Positions 51,439 through 61,300 of a stretch of 64,000 nucleotides of DNA are shown here, in pieces. Origin of the DNA: a virus. Under the pieces are notes generated by a model, which was not told the DNA's origin, made no database searches, and saw nothing but the letters and a program-made list of their open reading frames with translations. The stretch spans positions 124,001 to 188,000 of the IMG/VR virus record IMGVR_UViG_3300032298_001038; one strand, given 5' to 3'. Made by a program: the position numbers and the translations under genes. Within the stretch, counting starts at the first letter, position 1. The number at the start of each line of letters is the position of its first letter.

Positions 51439-53088
51439 TCAGACCGCGAATCCAGCAGCGGTGTAGGAGATTGAAACGTCGTCTACACCAGTGACGAATA
51501 CCGTGGTTCGGCCGGTGACCAGCCGTTGCGGGTCGTCCGGTATGACGAGCAATGTGCGGTCGCGCAAATATACGTTTTCGCCGTCTGGGCGCCTGATACG
51601 GCCGAACATATCAATTTCGCCGATGGCTTGCCGGCCCGTTAAAAACTTGTGTGCCGCCGTCGCAATGACAGAAGAGTGTAATTGGCCGCCAAATCCGACG
51701 CCGGCAATCGCGTCTACAACGGCCTGCTTCATCGCTAAAATTGTGGCGTCAGACACGACGTCGTTGTTCTCCGTCCGAATCTCGAATGAAATTTTGGTAA
51801 AGCATGGCACCGCGCTTTTCACAAGGATGTCGGTGGCTCGGGGGCGATTATCTCGCGACGTCATCGTGTCGTGGATGTCGGCGACGAGCGGCATGCCGCG
51901 GGTAGTAATTGTGTACAACGCCTTGCTTTGATTTAGCGTCAAACCAGACGAGAGCGTATCGCTGTCTTCGAAACGAATGATTGCGGTCTGATACCGCGTG
52001 TAAACACCTTCAACAGCGTAAATAATGTCGGGAACGTATGTGATCTGCGCCAAGTCAACGCCACGGGCGTCGGATAGTACCGCGTAGCCGTTACTGGTTT
52101 TGTCCAGTGGCTTGGCGACACGCACAACTTCGTAAAAACCGGGGTGCAGGTCGCGCGGAAGCGGTACTTGCCAGATTGTTCCATTCTCTCCGATGCCGAC
52201 GTACGTTGCTTGCAGCGTGTGCTCTATCGCCTGCGCGTACGGCATCGTTTGTACATAGACGTCAACCTTTCCGCCGCCGGAGATCGGAAACAGGCTGTGC
52301 TGGTCGCGCTGTTGTTCAGGATCGCCGTACCCCAGTATCGAGCAGTGGAGTATGTTTTTGAACGCCGGTTGCGCGCGAATAAATTTTTCGTAACTCTTGC
52401 GGCTGCCGATAGTCGCGGCCGTCAGGCCGAGATCGAGTGTCTGCAAGTATTCTTCGTTTGTAGCCGAATTTTTACCGGACACGAAATCAGACCCCGAAAA
52501 TACTTCAGAAATGTTTCCCGGAATAGAGTTCGAATAAAACTTTGTGCCGCGCCTGATATTGCCGTTTGTACCGGGATCGCGCGCAATAAACGGCACGGTT
52601 GCGGCGTACGTTCCGTCGCCGACATCGACCATGACGCGCTCGTTCGCCGCGGTCGCGATTGAACCGGCTGGAAGTACGATGTATGTGTCGGTAGGCACGA
52701 ATACAACTTCGTCAGCGACATATTCGACATCGCCCGGTAACACGGTGCGGTCGTTCAGCAAAAATACAAACGTCGCGGCGCCGGTCGCTTGTGCGCCCGG
52801 ATTGCGGGTCACGTTAAAGTTCGACAGTACGTGGTCTACGAGTTCGTCTTCAGCCAGCGCTGGATTTTGCGTGATCTGAAGCAGACTGCGGCTCTGCAAA
52901 ATACGGTCGATGTTTTCGCGGACGGCGGTATTCAATACGCTGTTAAAATACAGCACAAGATCGTGAAATACGCCGCGCGTAAGTTCTACGTCCGGATGCC
53001 GTTCTTGCATCAATTGCGCCAATGTCAGCAACGTGTCGGCAACTTTTTCAGGCGCAAGTTCCCGAAGGCTGGATATTCCAAGTGGCAT
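51439..53088 (-). CDS. Baseplate J-like protein
   Basis: 549 aa. Residues about 105-220 (ATGAATFVFLLNDRTVLPGD, VDVGDGTYAATVPFIARDPG, TNGNIRRGTKF) match the baseplate J / T4 gp6-type domain. Such proteins form the wedges of contractile-tail baseplates. This is the strongest evidence for a myovirus. Confidence 0.75.
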   Translation of the reverse strand: MPLGISSLRELAPEKVADTLLTLAQLMQERHPDVELTRGVFHDLVLYFNSVLNTAVRENIDRILQSRSLLQITQNPALAEDELVDHVLSNFNVTRNPGAQATGAATFVFLLNDRTVLPGDVEYVADEVVFVPTDTYIVLPAGSIATAANERVMVDVGDGTYAATVPFIARDPGTNGNIRRGTKFYSNSIPGNISEVFSGSDFVSGKNSATNEEYLQTLDLGLTAATIGSRKSYEKFIRAQPAFKNILHCSILGYGDPEQQRDQHSLFPISGGGKVDVYVQTMPYAQAIEHTLQATYVGIGENGTIWQVPLPRDLHPGFYEVVRVAKPLDKTSNGYAVLSDARGVDLAQITYVPDIIYAVEGVYTRYQTAIIRFEDSDTLSSGLTLNQSKALYTITTRGMPLVADIHDTMTSRDNRPRATDILVKSAVPCFTKISFEIRTENNDVVSDATILAMKQAVVDAIAGVGFGGQLHSSVIATAAHKFLTGRQAIGEIDMFGRIRRPDGENVYLRDRTLLVIPDDPQRLVTGRTTVFVTGVDDVSISYTAAGFAV

Positions 53089-53089
53089 A

Positions 53090-53599
53090 TTAGTCTCGCG
53101 GCACTATTTCTATTGGCAAAACGACTTCGCGCGAATCTCCCGCTAGACTGGTAATTTTAACACCTAACGTCAAAAATACCGCAGTCGTTCCGCTCTTTTG
53201 TGACACATCAAAACCGGGCAAAATAGCCACATTTGTAATCTCGGCGGATTTGAACCGCTCGTCATCTGGCATCTCGTCGGTTTCTTCGGCGCGAAGGTTG
53301 TTTTTGATAGTTAAATCAGCCAGCGCGAATTCTGTGCGAACATTGATCGGCGTTCGGAAGCCGCCGGTACGCGCGACGCGCATAAAGTTGCAGCCGCGCG
53401 CCGGCAAGCCGGGCATTGACCCGCTCTCGGTCATGAATTCAAGAAGCCAACGTTGTGCCAGTTTTTGCGCCGCGGTTGTAATCTGCCCGGACGTATCCTT
53501 ATTAAACAACTCAAGACCAAGCCGCCTCTCGCCGGGGCCGGTCGTGTTCTGTAGGCCAAGATAATCGTATTTGCGGTTGACGTAATCTGATAGCGCCAT
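53090..53599 (-). CDS. Baseplate wedge protein, gp25/W-like candidate
   Basis: 169 aa, directly upstream of the J-like gene, as in T4 and P2 gene order for gp25/gpW. Segments LPARGCNFMRVARTGGFRTP and NVAILPGFDVSQKSGTTAVF are beta-rich. The homology is by position and size. Confidence 0.5.
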   Translation of the reverse strand: MALSDYVNRKYDYLGLQNTTGPGERRLGLELFNKDTSGQITTAAQKLAQRWLLEFMTESGSMPGLPARGCNFMRVARTGGFRTPINVRTEFALADLTIKNNLRAEETDEMPDDERFKSAEITNVAILPGFDVSQKSGTTAVFLTLGVKITSLAGDSREVVLPIEIVPRD

Positions 53600-53602
53600 A
53601 CG

Positions 53603-54067
53603 TCACTCCTTGATGCTGCCGAAGTCGATAGCCGTTTGCACGCCGTCCCTAAAAAACGTAAACAAACTTTTACCCTGCTGGCCGTGACCGTCTAGTCGAC
53701 CATGCATTTGCGACGCGCAGCGGATCATGCTGGCGTGCCTAGTGCGGAACGCGCGCTCTTCTACAGCCATGTAATCAGCCTGCCATTTCATCGCGTGGGC
53801 GTCGCCGTGCGACCCCGCATCGTCGCCCCATTTTCCTACGATCTCTTCCGAATACAATTTGTTGATAGGGTTGCGCTCCCACGCCGGAACGTGCAGCGAC
53901 GGCACGTCGAGCGGGTCATTAAACTCTGGCGGCACGTGCCATTCGCGGTAGGTGTTGTGGTTCCTGAAGTGGTCGGCGAAGTTGCGCGCTTTCTTTTCTA
54001 ACTGCTTGATGCGCTCTTCAAACTTACCGTCAACAACGGCTTTACCCGGACTATCTGGATGACCCAT
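53603..54067 (-). CDS. Unknown protein in baseplate cluster
   Basis: 154 aa, charged, with EERIKQLEKKARNFADHFRN and a His-rich centre. Function not recognised; it lies between the gp25-like candidate and the sigma-like gene. Confidence 0.55.
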   Translation of the reverse strand: MGHPDSPGKAVVDGKFEERIKQLEKKARNFADHFRNHNTYREWHVPPEFNDPLDVPSLHVPAWERNPINKLYSEEIVGKWGDDAGSHGDAHAMKWQADYMAVEERAFRTRHASMIRCASQMHGRLDGHGQQGKSLFTFFRDGVQTAIDFGSIKE

Positions 54068-54076
54068 TGAAGCACC

Positions 54077-54883
54077 TTAAAAGTTGTGTAAATACCGTTG
54101 GTCAATCATCTGTTGAATTTTTGCCGCACGTTGGCTGACGGCGCCCGGGGTAATGTTCAACCGGCGGGCAATGTCTTGTGTCGAAGCGCGGCGCCGACCG
54201 TTGCGCCCTAGCGTCATGTCCATGATGAGTTTATCAGTCGGAGTCAGGTCGCCGTATACGAAATCTAACCACGCGTCAGTTTGTTTCGTGTAGTTCGGCA
54301 ACGTACTGGCGACGTCTGTGTTTGTGGCATCTTCGCTGTCGCCAGATTGCATTGCAGTCATACCCTCAGCGACCGGCTGATTAAACGCACGTATTTTTTT
54401 GATACGGCGTGTTGACAGCCCTGTCATGTCTGCCAGTTCGTCATCAGTCGGGTCTCGGCTCAGGCTGTCGCGAAGTTCGTTCTCTGCTGACGAGAGCCGC
54501 TGAAAATCTAAACCGACTTGCTCTGGAATGTTGATGATGTTTTGTTCTTGCGCGGCTGCTCGGCGCAGGCTCTGAAGTTGCGACAGCAAATGCGTTTTGA
54601 CGTTGCCCTTTTGCGGGTCATATGTGTTTAAAGCCTTTAACGCCATCAGCCGGGCTTTGTTTTTTAACGTTGGGCTTGCGTTCTGCCCTGCGTAACTGCT
54701 GACAGCCGTGTCGATGATTGGTTGCACGGTACCTAGCAGTTGTGTGTTGATTTCAGGCGACGGGGATTTGCGCCACGTGTCAAAGATATCGTCAAACTCG
54801 CGCGACGCTCCGTAACGCGACTGTGTTGAGAACGGCGGTTCGACGTCGCCGAGAATTGACGGTGTGCTTTTCTGCTTTGCCAT
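54077..54883 (-). CDS. Sigma70-family-like protein
   Basis: 268 aa. Residues 76-120 (KARLMALKALNTYDPQKGNV, then HLLSQLQSLRRAA) resemble sigma region 2; 137-165 (LRDSLSRDPTDDELADMTGL) resembles region 3; and 213-262 (LTPTDKLIMDMTLGRNGRRR, ASTQDIARRLNITPGAVSQR) is the region 4 HTH. The gene lies among baseplate genes, so it may be a phage sigma factor for late genes, or a virion protein with a sigma-like fold. No region 1 is present. Confidence 0.6.
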   Translation of the reverse strand: MAKQKSTPSILGDVEPPFSTQSRYGASREFDDIFDTWRKSPSPEINTQLLGTVQPIIDTAVSSYAGQNASPTLKNKARLMALKALNTYDPQKGNVKTHLLSQLQSLRRAAAQEQNIINIPEQVGLDFQRLSSAENELRDSLSRDPTDDELADMTGLSTRRIKKIRAFNQPVAEGMTAMQSGDSEDATNTDVASTLPNYTKQTDAWLDFVYGDLTPTDKLIMDMTLGRNGRRRASTQDIARRLNITPGAVSQRAAKIQQMIDQRYLHNF

Positions 54884-54895
54884 AAGTCACCTACG

Positions 54896-56842
54896 CTATC
54901 CGGTTACGTTGCCGGGGTTAAAAGCCGGCGCGCCGTAGTCTATGGGCGCGTTGGCAGCCGAATTGCCGTCTGGTTCTTGCCCGGCGATCAAAGGGCCTCC
55001 GGGCCACGGACTCCCCGGCGGCATTTCTTTATAGATCGGCGCGCGGGTGCCGACGTAATGCACGCGGCTATCATAGTTATTAATATCGTTTTCTCGCTCA
55101 GTCCTCACGTGACTGAGCGTGAGCGACGTGCCAGCCTGATGCTGTTCCGCGTTGATTGCGAACGACACGTTGACCACGGCGCCGTACATCGGCGTGTTTT
55201 CTTTGCCGATCGCGGTGATAGGCGGCATGATTTTGACAATGCTGCCGGGGGCGATATCGAACCGCAGTTTGCCAGACACTTCGCCGTGACGCTGCCCCAG
55301 AATTGCAGACTTGTACCAATGCGACGCAAATCGGTCGTAAATATTTAATGTCTTTTGGTCAACATCGTCTTTTGATTTGTTGAGATAGGTGTCCTCACAC
55401 TCGCGATGCGGGTCTTTCGCTTCGGGGTTTGGCTGGCTGCCTTTTTGCGGCGCGGCAGTAGATCGCCCTTGGTAATTGAAATGATTTTCCCGCACGTAAC
55501 CCATGGTATAGACAGGGTTGGCTAACCACGCTGGCGGGTCGCGCACAAGGATGTTGCCCCAGTGATGATCGTGATCTTTTGGGTCAACAGGGTACATGCC
55601 GGCGGGCCGGCAATAGCCGTGGATTGGCGCGAGTTTGCCGCCCATCTGAGATTGTGAGCCGTCGGCCTGCGGTGCCCAGTAAATAATGATACTGCTGATC
55701 ATGTGCGCGCAATTTACATTGAAATTGGCGTAGTTGTATTCTTCGCCCGTGATCGTGACGTACGGCGTGTGCAGCCCCGGGAAAAAAGGGATCGCTTGTG
55801 CAAACTCGACAGACGGCGAGATAGCAAACAAGAATGACGGCCCAAGGTCGCCGACAAGTTTGCTCCAGAACGAGTTGTAGCCCATGCCGTCCATGATCAT
55901 GCGGCTGAGGCCGTCGTGTGCCGACAGGCTCATGTACGCGTACGGCTCTCCCCCGTCGAAGCCTTTCAAGTTCAACGGCAAAATGGCTTTGTATTTTTCT
56001 GGCGCCTTGCCCGGCATCCGTCGTAGCGCGTTGATTGCGGCTTCGTTGTTGTCTTTTGGCACCCAACTGGCTAACGCGTCTGGTGCGTCTGACGGCGGCG
56101 GGTCTGGCTCAGATTTGTCTGGTTTTTTGCACTGAAGGCGTGGATGCTTCATTGCGCAAATTGCTTCAAAGATGCGTTTAATAACTTTCTCCCACAGGTC
56201 TGTTTCCATATTCGTTTTTGTAACGATAATGGACTCGTCGCCCGGTGCAGGGTATTTGTTATCAATAAGCGGAATGCCGCGAACGCCCGTACCTCCGCGA
56301 CGAAGAAAACCTTCGCCGGCTTGCGCGCCACCACCGCCAGTAAGATCGGCTACGACGATTTGCGAGGCGGCTTGCGTCAGATCGTGCGGCGTGCCCTGCG
56401 ACCAGTCGCCATTGAGCATGGACGAGCAGTTCAAGTCGTCAAGCCAGTGGATTAAATGAATCGTGTATGTGCAATGGTTGCTCGACCGCTGGTAACCGAT
56501 ACCGGCATAGTAGCCGTCAAAAATAATGTATTTACCGTCTTTTAAGCCGTCGGTAATCGGCGCCTTCAAATAGCCGTCTGTAGACTTGACTTCAAGATAG
56601 ACGAGACAACGGTCTCGCGGCTCTAGTTTTTCGATGACGTCGTGAATCGTGGCGCGCTTTTCGGTGCGCACTTCCAGCCCCGTCGCCACCTCAAGAGATG
56701 CGCTCGGAATTGTATTGAGCGGAAATGAAGCCGCGACACTTACAATATCTTCGAATTTAGTCTCCCCGCCTCGGCGATGTTTGAAAATCGCTTCTAACTT
56801 AAATTCAGTGCGGATGTACGGAGGCTCTAATTGCGACGTCAT
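54896..56842 (-). CDS. Baseplate hub-like protein
   Basis: 648 aa. The N-terminal part (EFKLEAIFKHRRGGETKFED, VSVAASFPLNTIPSASLEVA) is beta-rich as in tail-tip/hub proteins. Contains a Pro-rich linker (SEPDPPPSDAPD) and a C-terminal Gly/Pro tail. The position between the tail proteins and wedge genes favours the hub. Confidence 0.5.
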   Translation of the reverse strand: MTSQLEPPYIRTEFKLEAIFKHRRGGETKFEDIVSVAASFPLNTIPSASLEVATGLEVRTEKRATIHDVIEKLEPRDRCLVYLEVKSTDGYLKAPITDGLKDGKYIIFDGYYAGIGYQRSSNHCTYTIHLIHWLDDLNCSSMLNGDWSQGTPHDLTQAASQIVVADLTGGGGAQAGEGFLRRGGTGVRGIPLIDNKYPAPGDESIIVTKTNMETDLWEKVIKRIFEAICAMKHPRLQCKKPDKSEPDPPPSDAPDALASWVPKDNNEAAINALRRMPGKAPEKYKAILPLNLKGFDGGEPYAYMSLSAHDGLSRMIMDGMGYNSFWSKLVGDLGPSFLFAISPSVEFAQAIPFFPGLHTPYVTITGEEYNYANFNVNCAHMISSIIIYWAPQADGSQSQMGGKLAPIHGYCRPAGMYPVDPKDHDHHWGNILVRDPPAWLANPVYTMGYVRENHFNYQGRSTAAPQKGSQPNPEAKDPHRECEDTYLNKSKDDVDQKTLNIYDRFASHWYKSAILGQRHGEVSGKLRFDIAPGSIVKIMPPITAIGKENTPMYGAVVNVSFAINAEQHQAGTSLTLSHVRTERENDINNYDSRVHYVGTRAPIYKEMPPGSPWPGGPLIAGQEPDGNSAANAPIDYGAPAFNPGNVTG

Positions 56843-57840
56843 TGTCGGCGTAACTCCTCTGTGCGGTAAATCAACGCTAATACGATACCGCCAAGTCTGT
56901 AAACCGGCAACGGATGGTCGAGCCAGAGATTCTTGAACGTCAGATATGGCTCTTCGTTTTTAAAACCAAACAACTCTAAGTTGGCAGGCTCGCCAATCAT
57001 TTCAAGTCCGGGGATTGCTACCGGCAGAATTGGTTCTGGAGTGGCTTTCGTCTCCACAAACCAACGGGCGATAAGTCCTGTCTCCGTTTCGGGCGCTGGT
57101 CCAGACGCAGAATAAACTTCGATCAACGTCAGCGCGTCGTTCTCGCTTGTGATGCGACGCAAGCCGTACGGTTCTGCGGCAAGATACAGATTAAGCCCGG
57201 CAGCATATGTTTCCGCCTGCAAATTCCTGTCGCGTTCGGTCGTAATGAGCGATTCGCCAAGTATCGGCGCACGAAGCGACAACAGCAATTTGATATCTGT
57301 TTGCGGCAACGTCAAAACTGGCGGCGAGTCGAAACTTTGCACCGTCTCAACAACAGCCGGCTGCCGATCGCCGACGCGTTGCAATTTTAATTGCATGATT
57401 AGGTTGCTGTTGGCGTCGAGTGTTTTGTACAGATCGATTGTGTATTGCCGGTGCGCGTGACCCAACGAGTTCAGGGACTTCAGGCTTCCCGTAACAGTGA
57501 ATCGATAAGGTGTGCCGTACGTCCGGTTGATAACGACGCGTTTGCTCGTCGGCTCGAAAAACGGTTTGTTTATCTCTGGCCAGTACGTTACGCGCGGATC
57601 AAATCGGTAAACGTACTCAGCCAATTCTGTCGTGTGCAAATACGACAAGAGTTCACGGCAGCGGTAATTCAAAAAATAGTTGTCAGGCGCCGATCCGAAT
57701 AGCAATTTGCGCACAATACCAAGCGTCGGCGTTAGTTCTACCGGCGTGAATTCGGGCGGTACGTACTCGTACCCAATGTCGCTGTAATGCGTTTTGCGAC
57801 GGGCTTGATTGAGCAGTAATGTTCGCGCGTGGTTGATCAT
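56839..57840 (-). CDS. Tail structural protein
   Basis: 333 aa, a mixture of helix and strand, no signal. FVTGSL- and YLTFKN-type segments. It overlaps the hub-like gene by 4 nt. Probably a tail or baseplate component; no family recognised. Confidence 0.5.
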   Translation of the reverse strand: MINHARTLLLNQARRKTHYSDIGYEYVPPEFTPVELTPTLGIVRKLLFGSAPDNYFLNYRCRELLSYLHTTELAEYVYRFDPRVTYWPEINKPFFEPTSKRVVINRTYGTPYRFTVTGSLKSLNSLGHAHRQYTIDLYKTLDANSNLIMQLKLQRVGDRQPAVVETVQSFDSPPVLTLPQTDIKLLLSLRAPILGESLITTERDRNLQAETYAAGLNLYLAAEPYGLRRITSENDALTLIEVYSASGPAPETETGLIARWFVETKATPEPILPVAIPGLEMIGEPANLELFGFKNEEPYLTFKNLWLDHPLPVYRLGGIVLALIYRTEELRRQ

Positions 57841-57842
57841 GC

Positions 57843-58328
57843 TTATTCTTTTTGCGGCAAGACTTCAAACCGGAGTGTCCAGTACCCGACCGGTCCGGTG
57901 TCGCTTTGGTTTACGTCGAGTTTCATGCCGGTCAAAAACCCGTGTAGTTTGATTGGATCGCCGCTCGGGGCGGTGAGCACAATTTTGAGCGCTTTGCCGC
58001 TGCGCGCTACGGCTTTGTTTTCGTTGTAGTACTTGTATACCTGAAAGATTTTCGAACCTTCTTTTGCGCCGGCGCACGTTTTGAGAAAACCAATGCCGGT
58101 GACGGTCAACATGCCGACGCGATCGCCGAACGAGTAGAAGTACACAAAGTCATTGACGGTGTGCAAAAACTGATAGTTGCCTGACATCTCCAGCGTAATG
58201 CCTTGCAGCACAAATTCATTTGTAAAACTTTTGCCGTCGATTTTGATAGTTAAAAAGTCTTCGTCTTTGCAGCCTTGTCTGGTGACTTCGACGGCGCCGG
58301 TGCACGGCGTAAAAACCATGTTTGCCAT
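57843..58328 (-). CDS. Tail protein, tube-type candidate
   Basis: 161 aa, beta-rich (LQGITLEMSGNYQFLHTVND, IGFLKTCAGAKEGSKIFQVY). It lies just downstream of the tape-measure candidate. Size and beta content fit a tube or hub-domain protein, but not firmly. Confidence 0.5.
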   Translation of the reverse strand: MANMVFTPCTGAVEVTRQGCKDEDFLTIKIDGKSFTNEFVLQGITLEMSGNYQFLHTVNDFVYFYSFGDRVGMLTVTGIGFLKTCAGAKEGSKIFQVYKYYNENKAVARSGKALKIVLTAPSGDPIKLHGFLTGMKLDVNQSDTGPVGYWTLRFEVLPQKE

Positions 58329-58338
58329 AGGTCACCTA

Positions 58339-61300
58339 CTACGTCGATGTTGTGCCGCTGGACGGAAAATTGGCTGCGGGGTCTGGAACTATTGGCGAGC
58401 CATTATTCGGCGGGTTTATCGGACGCTGTCCGATAAGTTCTAGTACGCCTTCGCGCAGATTATTAAAGTTTACAGTACCGGTGACGGTAACCGTACCTGA
58501 GTCGCCACCGCCACCACCCCCGCCTCCTCCGCCGGCGGTCGTAGTTCCAACTTGTTGTTGCGGCGCGGCCGTTGCGGCTGGGTTGACGTTCGCCGACGTT
58601 GTGCCCGACTTGCTTGCCGCTGCCGCCGCGTCTGGTATGGCGCTCGCGGCAGACTGTTCAGCGTTGACAGTGGCCGCGGCCTCAGCCCCGCGGCGGGCCG
58701 CCTCTGTCTGCGATACGTCGCTGCCGGGCGGCATTTGACCGTCTGCGCCCGGCGGTGTTTTAGTTGCCTCTTCCGGCGGTTTGGCTGGCGGATCGGCTGG
58801 TTTGTCTGGTTTTGTCTCTGACGCGTCTTTCGGCCGCGTCTTCTCGTCCATTTCTTTTTGCGCGAGTTCTTCCTTCTTTTTCATTAACTCAGCGCGACGC
58901 TCTTTGTCAGGCGCGTCGTAATCCAGCCAATTGTCCGCGTTGCGTTCTTCAATTGCCGCCAGTTCAGCGTCGACGCCAGCCATGTCGCTCGGCATTGCGG
59001 CGCCGGGCGCTTGTACGGCAGCGGCACCAGCAGCGCCGCCGACGCCTTCAACCTTGTCGGCTTTGATGACCACTGTCGTCGCGTCGATCTCGGCTTTTTC
59101 GACTTTCTGCGCGGCGTCCTTGGCCATCTTGTCCATGTCATACTTGTGCGCCGCGTCTAGACCCATCGCGATTTCGGCGGCCTTCTGTTTTTCGCTCTTG
59201 TCTTTTGATTGCAGACCTTTTTGATAGTCCTCTTCCGACAGCCCCATCTTTTTCAGAATGGCTTCTTTGCTGTCGCCTTCGGTCATGATCGCGTCTTCTA
59301 ACTCTTTGCGATCTTTCGCGCTCATGCCTTTAAACGCGTCATCGATACCCTTCATATTGAACATCGCTGAGACACCGGCACGCAGCGCATCTTTATCTTG
59401 TCCTTTTTCAAACGCCCGCTGCACGGCTTCTACGTTCGCGAGGTCACCTTCCATGCCTTCGAGGGCTTTACCGAGGCTGCCCATTGCACGCGAACGCAAT
59501 TCTTCTTGCGTAAGATACTTGCCGTCTTTTTGACTGCGTTTTGTATCTTTGTACTCTTTGTCAAACTGTGTTTTGTATTTGTCGCTCTTGCGTAAGGCTT
59601 CGCGCTTTTGTTCTTCTGTAAGATGCGCGCCACTCCTTAGACCCGTCGCGGTCGTGTAGGCTTTCTCTAAATCGTCACCCTTCAGATCACCAATTTTCTT
59701 TTCGCGTGCGTCGCCAATTTCTTTGTCGGTGATGATTTGCGTGTCGTCGCTGACATTGCCAAGTTTGCGCAATTCTGCAATGGCTGCGGCATCTCCGCCG
59801 GCGGCTTTTTCAGCCAACGCGTCGACTTGCTTTTTAGTTACCTGATACTTGTCGCGCTCTGTCGCGGCGGTATGCATGCCAGCGCCCATCTCGCCGGCGT
59901 ACTGCCGTAAGACCTCATCGTCGCCAATCGTCGGCGCCATGGTCTTCATGAACTGGTCAAGATTAAATTTTTCACCCTTCTTTCCGATATCAATAAAATA
60001 GTCAGACGCCCGCTGGCCGATGGTCGACTCATAACCGATGGCGCGTTTTTCGGCTTCTGCGCGGGCGGCGGCGTTTCCTGTTTCCAGCATGCCGTACACG
60101 TCGCGGTTATGGCCATACTGCTGCGACATGGCGGCAAGGTTTTGTCCGTATAGATCGAACGCCACCGTGCCCGTATTGGCCACCATTCTGTTTAAGGCAA
60201 GTCTGTCGCCCGTCATTTTTTGCGACATTTCTTCGGCCATTTTTTGCGCAGTAGAGTCGTCTTTTCCTTGGGCTTTAAAGTGCGCGAGCAACTTATCTTT
60301 CATGTTGTTTTTCATGTAGTCCATTTGCGCTTCTGGACCCATGTCGGCTGAGTCGAGCATCATGCCAGTAATAACTTCACTGGCGCCCATGATTTCTCGA
60401 TCGTCCATGCCTTTTATCGTATCTGTCCCTTCCATCATGTGCCGCACAGCGCCTTCGGTCGCAAATGCGCTTAAATTTTGAATTCGTTCGTGCTTTTGCG
60501 TCATGTACCCGGCGCCGGCACGGGCAAACTGTTGCGTTAAAGGATCGTGCAGCGAGGCGTGGAAATCTGCTTCTGTACCGCCCGACGAAATAAGCAAATC
60601 TTGGGCAGCAAATTGCCGACCTTCGCCGATCATTTCGTACAGATTCTTCTTTTCACCGTTGTAGGTGTATGTGCCGTCGGAGTTGGGGTCGTTGTAAGCA
60701 GCCATCGCTGCTTCCATTTCCGTTCCTTTAAACTTGTCCGGGTCCATCGCATAAACGCGAGCCAACGCGGCCATCGACTTGGCGTTGCCCGATGCGTCGC
60801 CTTCTTGCAGCATCTGCATCGTTTGATTTTGGAACTGTTCCTTGCTCATCGTTCCAAACGTATTGCCGCTAAACGCACCGCTATCCATTGCGGCTTTCGT
60901 CATGCCCATCGTGGCGGCCACATTTTGCATCGTGATGCTTGGCGCTAACCCCAGTTGCTGGCCGAGATTGCCAGCAACGGCAGACATCTGCGCCAATTGC
61001 TGCATGCCGGTGCCAGTTTCACGCGCTAACGTCCGCATTTGCCGCAACGTGCTCGCTGCCGCCGCGGGATTCATCTGCCCCATCCCACCCTGCGTTAACT
61101 GATCGAGCGCCGCCATGAGCGCGGGCATCGGGGCGTTGGGATTGCCGTTGTCTCCGAAGATGTTGCGAACTGCGGCGAGAGCGTCTGTGTAGCCTTTTAT
61201 TTTTGACGATGTGCGGCTTGCGTCGACATTACCGGCAAGGGCTTCGCCGCCGGGACCTTGTAAAATTTCTTCGGCAGATTTTGCGCTTTCACCTCGCGCG

